Positions 33,967-41,113 of a stretch of 54,147 bases of DNA are shown here, piece by piece. The DNA is from Actinomycetota bacterium (GTDB lineage: Bacteria > Actinomycetota > CADDZG01 > WHSQ01), in the NCBI GenBank assembly GCA_030446465.1, contig JAUJNI010000003.1, forward strand, positions 236,679 through 290,825, given 5' to 3'. Under the pieces are notes generated by a model. That model was not told the DNA's origin and ran no database searches. It worked only from the letters and a program-made list of their open reading frames with translations. Made by a program: the position numbers and the translations under genes. Numbering within the stretch: position 1 is the first letter of the stretch; the number at the start of each line of letters is the position of its first letter.

Positions 33967-34890
33967 ATGATGGCAGACATGCTTGGCCGGGCGTGGTTAT
34001 GGGCAGCGGAGAAACCATGGGTTCACAAAACGGTCACCCAGGGCCGTCTTACAGAGCCGGTGGTCAAACGCTTCATCGCTGGAAACGAGCTCGAGGACGC
34101 CGTCCGTGTCATCAAAGAGCTGAACTCGAGGAGCATCGGTGGGATCCTCGACCTCCTCGGTGAGGGTGTCACGGACGCAGATGGCGCTCAGGCCGCCGCA
34201 GACGATTACCTCATCGCAGTAAAGCGCATAGAGGAAACGGGCATAGACACGACAATCTCGGTCAAGCTGACGCAGCTTGGACTCGCCTTTGACAAGGGGC
34301 AGTGCATCGATCACCTGCGCCGCATTGCTGCCGAAGCCACTGCAATCGATGCAGGGGTCGAGATCGACATGGAGCAATCCGGATACGTCCTCGACACGCT
34401 CGACGTCTATCGGGTCCTGCAGACCGACTTCCCCGGGCTTCGCATCGCCGTGCAGGCTTATCTGCGCCGCACCCCGGTGGATCTCCAGACCTTCGCCTCC
34501 GTCAGGCCGAAAGTGCGGCTCGTCAAGGGCGCCTACGCAGAGCCAGAGGAGCTTGCCTTCCAGAAGCAAAAAGAGATCGACGCCCAGTACAAGTTCCTCA
34601 CAGAATGGCTGTTCGAGAAAGGGACCGATCCCGCGATGGCCACCCATCACTCGGACCTGCTGGCGCACGCCAAAACAACGGCAGAGAGAACGGGGGCCGG
34701 CAAAGAGGATTTCGAGGTCCAGATGCTCTACGGCGTCAGAAGAGACCTCCAGGAGCAACTTGCTAAGGAGGGCTACCGCGTGCGCGTCTACGTGCCCTAT
34801 GGAGTCGCGTGGTACCCGTACCTCATGCGCAGGATCGCCGAGCGGCCTGCAAACCTGGCCTTCTTCCTGCGCGCCCTAGCCCGCGGATAG
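33967..34890 (+). CDS. Proline dehydrogenase (monofunctional)
   Basis: FAD enzyme that oxidises proline to pyrroline-5-carboxylate. The 307-residue barrel shows VEIDMEQSGYV, AYLRRTPVD, RLVKGAYAEP, MATHHSDLL, MLYGVR and the substrate-binding YLMRRIAERPAN near the C-terminus. Its length is normal for the one-domain type (PutB). An aaaggggc ribosome site precedes the ATG. The ALDH gene one gene away could complete proline breakdown to glutamate. Confidence 0.94.
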   Translation: MMADMLGRAWLWAAEKPWVHKTVTQGRLTEPVVKRFIAGNELEDAVRVIKELNSRSIGGILDLLGEGVTDADGAQAAADDYLIAVKRIEETGIDTTISVKLTQLGLAFDKGQCIDHLRRIAAEATAIDAGVEIDMEQSGYVLDTLDVYRVLQTDFPGLRIAVQAYLRRTPVDLQTFASVRPKVRLVKGAYAEPEELAFQKQKEIDAQYKFLTEWLFEKGTDPAMATHHSDLLAHAKTTAERTGAGKEDFEVQMLYGVRRDLQEQLAKEGYRVRVYVPYGVAWYPYLMRRIAERPANLAFFLRALARG

Positions 34891-34898
34891 ATCCGATA

Positions 34899-35001
34899 GG
34901 GCCTCCGGGCAAACAAAGAGGCCCCAGAAACCGTTATCCAAGCACGCTCTCGTGTACTTCCCCACACACGAAAGCAAGCCCGGGCGTGGCTTCTGGGGCC
35001 T
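34899..35001. repeat. Long-range inverted repeat with a competing pairing
   Basis: AGGCCCCAGAA (34919-34929) is perfectly complementary to TTCTGGGGCCT (34991-35001). Within the 61-base interior, TCGTGT can pair with ACACGA. GAGGCCC (34918-34924) can instead pair with GGGCCTC (34899-34905), so two folds exclude each other. Read on the - strand, the long stem is followed by CTTTGTTT, like a terminator. The rest of 34891-35198 shows nothing else. Confidence 0.65.
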
Positions 35002-35198
35002 GTCGTTCCGAGGCCCATGGCCGCACTAGCTGGCGCTGGACGGCCTTGATCCTCGCAACGTCGCAGAACATAGCGACGTGGGCCGCGGCGCGTCAACCAT
35101 GCAACGTCGCAGGTAGATAGACAAACGAGCAGGTCATAAGCGTGCCAGCTTTTTTCGCGCTCGCCGGCTTTAGTTTCGCGCTCTGCCCGACCGTGCCC

Positions 35199-36446
35199 TT
35201 AGCAGGTGCAGGCGTGCGGGAAGGGCTCCCGCAGCAGACATTCATAGAGCTCGTGGTAGGCGGCGGCAGCCCCATCCCACGAGAAGTTGGCGGCCGATAC
35301 CAAAGCGTTCTGTGAGAAACCCCTCCACAGATCCCAGTCACTCAGTACCGTCTTTAGCCGTCCGGCGAATCCTGCGGGATCCCGGCTGTCGACCAGCCAC
35401 CCAGATTCGCCATCCCGAACGATGTACGAAAGGCCGCCAACCGGAGTGCCGACTACCGGAGTGCCACAAGCATGCGCTTCGAGCGCAGCGAGCCCAAAGG
35501 ACTCGTTGTGAGAACACACCACTAGAACATCGGCCGCTCGATAAAAGGTTGGAAGCGCAACGTGTGGCTGCGCGCCGAAGAACCGCACGTTGGGGCCAAG
35601 CCCCATCGACTCCACCAGCCCATTTATTCGATTCAGCTCCCGCTCGCCTCCCTGTCCACTAGCGCCACCGACCACAAGGAAGACCAGTCTTCTTTCGAGA
35701 GCGGAGACGAGCTGCTCGGCAGCTCGGACTGCAAGCTCCAGCCCCTTCAAGGGCTGAATACGCCCGACGTAGAGCATCACCGCATCGTCGGCGTCGAGCC
35801 CTAGCTGCTCTCGTGCTACAGATCGGTCTCCGGCCTTGAAGATGCGGTGGTCGACCCCCGGATGAATTGTCTTGAGCCGATCGTGAGAGGCGCCGTACAT
35901 GCATGAAAGCTGGCGCCACTCCTCGTCGGTGGACGCTATAAGGACGTCCGCTCCCTCTATCACCGTCGCCTCGCCGTTCAAACGAGCCTGAGACTCGGGG
36001 ACATCTCCCGGCGCAAGATAAGAGTTCTTCACGTGCGCCAGAGTGTGTTGAGAATGCACTAGCGGAACGCCCCATGCAGAGGCAATCCCTATGCCCGCGA
36101 GACCGGATTGCCAGTAATGCGAATGCACTACGTCGTAGACACCTCGCTGCATCGTTGCGAAAGCCCGCACTCCTGCAGCGAACTCGTCTACATAGCTGCC
36201 CAGTATCTCTTTCTCGACTGACACACGAGGACCGGCGTCGATGCTCACGACTCGGACTCCATCGGAGATGGTAAGCACGCGGGGTCGGTCGGATACGGCT
36301 CTGGTGAAGATGTCGGTATGCACGCCCCTTCGCTCGAGAGCTTCTGCGAGCTGGCGGACGTACACGGTCATCCCGCCGGCGTCACCGGAACCAGGCTCCA
36401 CCAACGGCGACGAGTGATAAGACAGGACTGCAACTCGATTCACCAT
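35199..36446 (-). CDS. mshA: MshA-like GT4 glycosyltransferase
   Basis: The 415-residue GT-B protein matches D-inositol-3-phosphate glycosyltransferase, first step of mycothiol synthesis: GSGDAGGMTVYVRQLA, DVVHSHYWQSG, HTLAHVKNSYLAPGDVPE, HPGVDHRIFKAG, LYVGRIQPLKG and the ESFGLAALEA nucleotide-sugar motif. Mycothiol is restricted to Actinomycetota, in keeping with the rest of the window. The C-terminus ends PHACTC. Distinguishing MshA from close GT4 relatives by eye is not certain. Confidence 0.82.
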   Translation of the reverse strand: MVNRVAVLSYHSSPLVEPGSGDAGGMTVYVRQLAEALERRGVHTDIFTRAVSDRPRVLTISDGVRVVSIDAGPRVSVEKEILGSYVDEFAAGVRAFATMQRGVYDVVHSHYWQSGLAGIGIASAWGVPLVHSQHTLAHVKNSYLAPGDVPESQARLNGEATVIEGADVLIASTDEEWRQLSCMYGASHDRLKTIHPGVDHRIFKAGDRSVAREQLGLDADDAVMLYVGRIQPLKGLELAVRAAEQLVSALERRLVFLVVGGASGQGGERELNRINGLVESMGLGPNVRFFGAQPHVALPTFYRAADVLVVCSHNESFGLAALEAHACGTPVVGTPVGGLSYIVRDGESGWLVDSRDPAGFAGRLKTVLSDWDLWRGFSQNALVSAANFSWDGAAAAYHELYECLLREPFPHACTC

Positions 36447-36475
36447 GGTCTGATCATCGTACGCAGCTACGACCC

Positions 36476-37504
36476 CTACTCGGTGGGCCCTCTGTGGACG
36501 CGGACATTGTTGAGTGGCACCGCTTGAGCGCCCATCTGATACTTGTACTTCTCCGGCCCGCGGAGAAAGTCGAAGACGTTCAGGCCCTCCTCGATGCTCC
36601 TCTTGACCAGCTCCGAGACGTGGACGAAGCCGGGCGAGAGCCTGGCTAGATCGACGTCATAGGCGGAGTTGTACAGATAAAAGGTCTTGTCGAGAACGAA
36701 GCCGAAGGTTGAGGCAACGGGACGGTCTGCGATCTCGGTGATATCCAAGCGAAGCCATCCGAGATCCATGAAAGCGCGTGCCACTCGCTCGAAAAAGGTA
36801 GCTATGTGTCGTCCCATGAAGTGGCCCTTGTGCCCCTCTGCGCCGCGGTGCATCTCGACAAAGGTCTTGAAGTCCCTGTCCAATGTTGCTGGCGTCGCCG
36901 TTCTCACCACCGCGTCGGCATGGTCCCGCTCGACTCTGCGCCGCTTTCGCCTCAACTCGTGACGGTCCTTGGAATTCAGCGACGCAAGGTAGCCGTCCCA
37001 CTTCTCCGGAAGGAGCAATACGGCCGAGGTCTCTTCCTGCTCCAGGCGGAACTCGAGACCGCTGCGATCTACCTCATCGACAAGAAACTCGGCGAACCCC
37101 AGAGGCACCGGCATGTTATGGGCGTCGAACTCATCCCAGTCGGAGGCCGTCTCCTCCAGCCACTCGACTAGAGCTCTTGCGACCTCGGCCCTATCGTCCA
37201 ACGAGCAGATGGGCCCGAGGTAATCGGTCAAGTCGATGCCTCCGATGAATCGAATGACCCTCTTACCGTCCTCGGCCTTGCTATAGAGAGGCACTATGCC
37301 GGCGACCTCATCGCCGCGCATCATCGTCAGGAGGCAGAGATCCTTGTCTGCTCCGAACTCCTCCCACCACAGCTTGCTCCACTCGGGTGTCGCAAAGATG
37401 TGCGCGTCGGGATCGCGAGAAAGGAGGTCGCGCCACTGTGGAAGCTCGAAGCAATCCTCCGTGCAATCCACCCGGACGTCCAGAGTTGTTTGGGCCTTCT
37501 GCAT
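36476..37504 (-). CDS. GNAT-fold acetyltransferase (BioF2-like/FemAB-like)
   Basis: From ATG 37504, which follows an aggag site, the product has 342 residues. Segments such as FATPEWSKLWWEEFG, YLASLNSKDRHELRRKRRR and FYLYNSAYDVDLARLSPGF are typical of the Acetyltransf_6 (BioF2-like) family, which often transfers acyl or aminoacyl groups in cell-envelope or polysaccharide pathways. A further upstream ATG at 37558 has no ribosome site. It lies 30 bases upstream of mshA. Confidence 0.82.
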   Translation of the reverse strand: MQKAQTTLDVRVDCTEDCFELPQWRDLLSRDPDAHIFATPEWSKLWWEEFGADKDLCLLTMMRGDEVAGIVPLYSKAEDGKRVIRFIGGIDLTDYLGPICSLDDRAEVARALVEWLEETASDWDEFDAHNMPVPLGFAEFLVDEVDRSGLEFRLEQEETSAVLLLPEKWDGYLASLNSKDRHELRRKRRRVERDHADAVVRTATPATLDRDFKTFVEMHRGAEGHKGHFMGRHIATFFERVARAFMDLGWLRLDITEIADRPVASTFGFVLDKTFYLYNSAYDVDLARLSPGFVHVSELVKRSIEEGLNVFDFLRGPEKYKYQMGAQAVPLNNVRVHRGPTE

Positions 37505-37575
37505 GAAGCTCCTAACCCCTTGACAAAGTCCTTCGTTCCCAACCGTTGGGAGCGACAAAGGCTAGCGAAGCCTGT

Positions 37576-37977
37576 CTAAGGGGATGTCGACTTGCCGGCG
37601 GCCGCGGCCCGCTCATTTCGCTCTTGGCCAACCGACTCCGCTTCACCAAAGCGATTGAGCTCGACGTAGTTGCGGTAGGTGTCGATCAGATTCTGTTTCT
37701 GCTTCTCGGAAAGCTTGTGATCCTTGAGGATCTCGGCGATGAGGTCCTGGTCAGGGTTCTCCTCGAGGATGCCGGCCCTCACGTAGAGAGTCTCAGAAGA
37801 GATGCTGAGGGCCTTGGCGATGGCCTGCAGGATCTCCGCCGACGGCTTGCGCAGACCGCGTTCTATCTGTGACAGGTAGGGGTTGGAGATTCCCGCGAGG
37901 TCGGACAGCTTTCGCAACGACAGGCTTGCCGAACGACGCTGATCGCGGATGAACGAGCCAAGCTCGCCAAGCTTCAT
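37576..37977 (-). CDS. XRE-family transcriptional regulator
   Basis: From ATG 37977 the 133-residue product has an N-terminal lambda-repressor-type HTH (LSLRKLSDLAGISNPYLSQI, then ERGLRKPS) and a helical C-terminal part with an Ala-rich tail. It resembles mycobacterial Rv0474-type regulators. An upstream ATG at 38043 would add residues atypical of the family. Small palindromes upstream (38065-38075 and 38074-38087) could be its operators. Confidence 0.85.
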   Translation of the reverse strand: MKLGELGSFIRDQRRSASLSLRKLSDLAGISNPYLSQIERGLRKPSAEILQAIAKALSISSETLYVRAGILEENPDQDLIAEILKDHKLSEKQKQNLIDTYRNYVELNRFGEAESVGQERNERAAAAGKSTSP

Positions 37978-38064
37978 GCGCCCCCCAGCCACGGTCCTCC
38001 CTTTCGCCTCGCTCATTACCCGGACGTGCACATCGGGATACACCCGCTAACTCTTATGGCTAAA

Positions 38065-38087
38065 CCGTATAACGGCTGTTAGCAGCC
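38065..38087. promoter_or_regulatory. Candidate operator pair upstream of the XRE gene
   Basis: CCGT-ATA-ACGG (38065-38075) overlaps GGCTG-TTAG-CAGCC (38074-38087). Short symmetric sites this close to a regulator's start suggest autoregulation; they are short enough to occur by chance. Confidence 0.35.
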
Positions 38088-38097
38088 AGAACGTGAG

Positions 38098-38180
38098 GCG
38101 GTGAGGACGGAGGCCCCCGGAGCGAAGGCTGAAGAAAGTGGGGTGCCTGAGCGGAGCGGGGCCTCCGCCGCAGCCGGCGA
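38098..38180 (+). repeat. Dispersed structured repeat, copy 4 (outer-stem class A)
   Basis: The stem CGGAGGCCCC (38108-38117) pairs with GGGGCCTCCG (38158-38167), as in copy 1, with the same tandem G.A inner stem and the loop TGAAGAAAGTGGGGT. It lies in the divergent gap between the XRE gene and the repeat-protein gene. Confidence 0.85.
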
Positions 38181-38237
38181 ACCAGGGGCGGGAAGGGGAT
38201 CCGAGGGAAGTTTTTTCGCGATGGTGCAGGACTTTTG

Positions 38238-38252
38238 GTTACGAAGCGTAAC
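38238..38252. promoter_or_regulatory. Palindrome in the leader of the repeat-protein gene
   Basis: GTTACG-AAG-CGTAAC is a perfect 6-base inverted repeat about 87 bases before ATG 38339. It is a possible regulator site. Apart from this and copy 4, the 37978-38338 gap shows nothing clear. Confidence 0.4.
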
Positions 38253-38338
38253 TAAACCACTGCGGTGAGCAAAGACGCTTACGTCCTAAGGGGGCATACT
38301 GAAACCGGCCACTAATCCCACGGAAGTGAACTGACCGG

Positions 38339-38974
38339 ATGCAGCTCAAGAACCAGGTGACCCCCTTGCTCGGCCTCGTCTTGGCCGGGGTGGCGGCCGC
38401 ATTCCTCGTGCTGTTCCTGGCGATCGCGCAGCGAACGATGCTCGACTCCGACCCTGGGCCCACCGCAAGACCAGTGCGGCCGGCCGATGGACGCGGGGAA
38501 TCCATCACCTTTCGCGGTCGTCCTTCGAGCGACCCCGAAGATGAAACGGACCCAGGGAGCCCCACCACGGGACCTGGAAGCACAACCGAGCCTGGCACCA
38601 CGGTGCCGGGCCCCGGGACCTCCACCGCGGCGCCCGGTAGCTCGGTGGGGAATCCGCTCGAGCGACTGATAGCGGCCATTCCACTGACGCAAGCACGCCT
38701 CGACGACCCACCGGCGGAGACGGATCAGACCTTCCGTGAGCCGTACAGCGGCGCCATTCCTCCTGGACCCGTCACCACGGTCGACAGCCAGGGAGCCCCG
38801 GACAGAACCGGCGGCGGACCCGCTGGCAATGAGGGCAAAGACAACACGCCGGATAAGCAACCCGCTCGCACCGCGGAAGACAAGGGCAGCGTCCTCCGAC
38901 CGAGAGACGGTTCGGGCGATGACGATGCGTCGGGCGATGACGATGCGTCGGGCGATGACGATGCGTGGCGATGA
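38339..38974 (+). CDS. Single-pass membrane protein with Pro/Thr/Asp-rich outer region, 5' part of a broken gene
   Basis: The product starts with a membrane segment (VTPLLGLVLAGVAAAFLVLF) followed by low-complexity Pro/Thr/Gly/Ser sequence, and ends in three SGDDDA units then WR-stop. The stop results from a 2-base-short fourth copy of an 18-base repeat. In the shifted frame the sequence continues sensibly (GDDDASEITTLGEEPG). It is probably the N-terminal part of a longer surface protein. The function is unknown. Confidence 0.55.
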   Translation: MQLKNQVTPLLGLVLAGVAAAFLVLFLAIAQRTMLDSDPGPTARPVRPADGRGESITFRGRPSSDPEDETDPGSPTTGPGSTTEPGTTVPGPGTSTAAPGSSVGNPLERLIAAIPLTQARLDDPPAETDQTFREPYSGAIPPGPVTTVDSQGAPDRTGGGPAGNEGKDNTPDKQPARTAEDKGSVLRPRDGSGDDDASGDDDASGDDDAWR

Positions 38975-38981
38975 CGATGCG
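38912..38981 (+). repeat. 18-base tandem repeat with frame-changing last unit
   Basis: Three exact units of TCGGGCGATGACGATGCG (38912-38965) encode SGDDDA, followed by a 16-base unit (38966-38981) that lacks two bases and changes the reading frame. Confidence 0.9.
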
Positions 38982-39112
38982 TCGGAGATCACTACGCTCG
39001 GAGAGGAGCCGGGGATCGTCTTGCTCAAGGTGACCCCGTCGGAAGAGAAGCCAGGCGATCAGCGTCGGGCCACGAGCAAGGCCATCGTCTTGCTCGAGCA
39101 AGACTATGAAGA

Positions 39113-39703
39113 ATGCAATGTTCGCACCAGCGGGGCAATGCCTACGGGCAGCACAAGCCCCCTCCACCTCGGGGCAATGCCTACGGGCAGGAGCCCCCTC
39201 CACCTCGGGGCAATGCCTACGGGCGCCACAAGCCCCCTCCACCTCGGGGCAATGCCTACGGGCACCACAAGCCCCCTCCACCTCGGGGCAATGCCTACGG
39301 GCACCACAAGCCCCCTCCACCTCGGGGCAATGCCTACGGGCACCACAAGCCCCCTCCACCTCGGGGCAATGCCTACGGGCAGCACAAGCCCCCAAGCCGG
39401 CCGCATCCGGCACCGCCACCTCCGAAGGCAAAGCCTGCTCCACCCAGCCAGTCGCGTGCGTCGTCGAGTCCGTCAGCCGCACCCAAGCCGCAGCCCAGCG
39501 CAGAGCACAGGAAGCCTCGGCCGTCACCGGCACCTAAGAAGCCGCAGCGGAGCGCCGGACAAAGCAAGCCACGTCCGTCACCCAGCCACACCGCCGCGGC
39601 ACCCCGCCCTCAGCCAGCACCACAGAGTGACAACGGGTCACACGGCGCTCAGGGCCACGGACCCTCTAAGGCAAAGCCATCGAAAGCGCCTAAGAAAAAC
39701 TAG
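39113..39703 (+). CDS. Pro-rich repeat protein, 3' part of a broken gene
   Basis: The frame encodes about seven copies of a 13-residue unit (PRGNAYGHHKPPP) and then a Pro/Ala/Lys/Ser-rich tail ending KAPKKN. It is in the same frame as the gene starting at 38339 but separated from it by stops. The piece between (38982 to about 39110) reads well only in a third frame, so two compensating indels probably split one gene. ATG 39113 has no good ribosome site, so independent translation is doubtful. Confidence 0.5.
   Translation: MQCSHQRGNAYGQHKPPPPRGNAYGQEPPPPRGNAYGRHKPPPPRGNAYGHHKPPPPRGNAYGHHKPPPPRGNAYGHHKPPPPRGNAYGQHKPPSRPHPAPPPPKAKPAPPSQSRASSSPSAAPKPQPSAEHRKPRPSPAPKKPQRSAGQSKPRPSPSHTAAAPRPQPAPQSDNGSHGAQGHGPSKAKPSKAPKKN
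39131..39393 (+). repeat. 39-base tandem repeat array
   Basis: Seven units start with CGGGGCAATGCCTACGGGC at 39131, 39170, 39206, 39245, 39284, 39323 and 39362. The second is 36 bases and the last is partial. Units 4-6 are essentially identical, which points to recent duplication. All lengths are multiples of three, so unit number can vary without changing frame. Confidence 0.93.
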
Positions 39704-40245
39704 CCGAGTGCCGCTGAGGGATCGGCCTCCCCACTCGCATAGCGTCTGACGATTTCGCCCTGGATCACATCAAGCACCTCGTGGAGGCCCTGCCGGCGCG
39801 TGGACAGCACTGCCTCGTGCTCCTTGAGATTTTCTATGATTCCCTCGATCTCTGCGGGCTGCAGCTGGGGAAGCCGAGCCAGGATCTGCTCACCCACGAT
39901 CTGCTCGACCCGCCGCCTAGGCACGTCGGCGCTGCGTGGGATGGAGAGGTCGGGGGCGCGTTCCGGAAGAGGCTCTGATCCCTCCGCGTGACCGAGGCTC
40001 CCCAGGATCTCGGGCAATCTCTCGACGAGGTTGCCGGTCGTTCCCTCACCACTGCGATTGGCCAGCTCGGCGTTGAGTATGTCGATGCGCGCGTGACAGA
40101 GGCGACGCTCGAACGACACTTCGTTTTCCGCCTCCCTGCACTCGTCCCTCATCGTGCGCAGGTCGTCGATCGACTTGTCGCGGAGGCCCTCGAGGTAGGC
40201 GGGATGCGTGATGCGCTCGATGAGCCTGCGTCCCTGTGCGTTCAT
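39700..40245 (-). CDS. rsiG: RsiG-like c-di-GMP-binding anti-sigma factor
   Basis: From ATG 40245 the 181-residue protein has the two-helix layout of RsiG, which with c-di-GMP holds the sigma factor WhiG in Streptomyces. The known motif E(x3)S(x2)R(x3)Q(x3)D appears twice, as Glu40/Ser44/Arg47/His51/Asp55 and Glu144/Ser148/Arg151/His155/Asp159, with His replacing Gln in both. The surrounding sequence (RRLIERITHPAYLEGL, HARIDILNAEL, VIQGEIVRRYASGE) fits the family. No sigma factor gene is adjacent. The role is inferred from the family. Confidence 0.82.
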   Translation of the reverse strand: MNAQGRRLIERITHPAYLEGLRDKSIDDLRTMRDECREAENEVSFERRLCHARIDILNAELANRSGEGTTGNLVERLPEILGSLGHAEGSEPLPERAPDLSIPRSADVPRRRVEQIVGEQILARLPQLQPAEIEGIIENLKEHEAVLSTRRQGLHEVLDVIQGEIVRRYASGEADPSAALG

Positions 40246-40267
40246 TAGTCGAGAGTACCGCGACCGC

Positions 40268-41080
40268 TCACTGAACCCCCAGTAGCTGCCTGGTCTGCTC
40301 TCGGCTGGCGATCGGACGCCCTTGCGTCCGCGCCATCTCCGCAACCCTGCGGATCAGCTGGCCATTCGATGCAGCGAGCTCACCGGGCGCAACAAACCTG
40401 ACGTCTTCGAACCCAGTGCGGACGTGCCCCCCGCCGGCGATGGCGGCCGTCGCAACCGGTAGGTGAGCGCGACCGATCCCCGTGCACGACCACGATGCGC
40501 CGGCCGGGAGATGGGAAGCGAGGAAGTCCAGTGCGTCTGGCCATGCCGGCATTCCTCCCGGGACACCAAGCACGAAGTCATAGTGACGATGGTGTCCGTC
40601 TCCGTGCTCGACGTATAACCGCTCTGCGGACGCAATCATGCCCGCCTCGAATATCTCGAACTCGGGCACGATTTCGAGCTGTTGCATTCGCATGTAAAAA
40701 CGAGTCACCAGGGAGAAGGGGTTCCAGAACACCTCTTCGCCGAAGTTCACCGTGCCCGTCGTGAGCGACGCCATTTCCGGACGCAGCTCCAGGGGAGCAA
40801 TACGCGCCTCCTCGTCATCGCTAACGGCTCCACCCGAGGTGAACTGAACGATCAAATCGGTTTGAGATCTGATCGCCTCCATCGCCGCGCGGAAGCGGTC
40901 GACTTGCATGGTCGGCCGTCCTTCGTGGTCGCGCACGTGAAGGTGATAGATCGACGCACCGGCTTCAGCGCAATCGGCGGCGTCACTCGCGATCTCGTCA
41001 GGCGAGAGGGGCAGGTTTGGCTGTTGCTCCCTGGTTAGCTCCGCACCGATGCCGGCGACCGTGATGATCAAGGGATCCAT
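40268..41080 (-). CDS. BKACE-family beta-keto acid cleavage enzyme (Kce-like)
   Basis: The 270-residue TIM-barrel protein belongs to the DUF849/BKACE family, which condenses a beta-keto acid with acetyl-CoA and splits it; the founder is 3-keto-5-aminohexanoate cleavage enzyme of lysine fermentation. Visible motifs are IYHLHVRDHEGRPT (metal-binding histidines), FEAGMIASAERL and GGHVRTGFED. No other lysine-fermentation gene is nearby, so the substrate is open. Confidence 0.88.
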   Translation of the reverse strand: MDPLIITVAGIGAELTREQQPNLPLSPDEIASDAADCAEAGASIYHLHVRDHEGRPTMQVDRFRAAMEAIRSQTDLIVQFTSGGAVSDDEEARIAPLELRPEMASLTTGTVNFGEEVFWNPFSLVTRFYMRMQQLEIVPEFEIFEAGMIASAERLYVEHGDGHHRHYDFVLGVPGGMPAWPDALDFLASHLPAGASWSCTGIGRAHLPVATAAIAGGGHVRTGFEDVRFVAPGELAASNGQLIRRVAEMARTQGRPIASREQTRQLLGVQ

Positions 41081-41113
41081 GCGTGCCCTACGGGTTCGAA
41101 GATGCGGGGGGTC

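Noticed and set aside
34919-35001. 6S or 4.5S RNA gene
   Set aside because: The stem ends resemble a long hairpin RNA, but the conserved SRP loop and the 6S central bubble are missing.
39131-39393. Evenly repeated 39-base units as a CRISPR array
   Set aside because: The units are contiguous with no variable spacers, keep an open reading frame (PRGNAYGHHKPPP), and no cas genes are near. This is a coding tandem repeat.
38736-39749. Long 337-codon frame through the repeat region
   Set aside because: Its first third (MTMRRAMTMRR) and last part are shadow translations; only the short middle piece EITTLGEEPG...YEECN looks like real protein.
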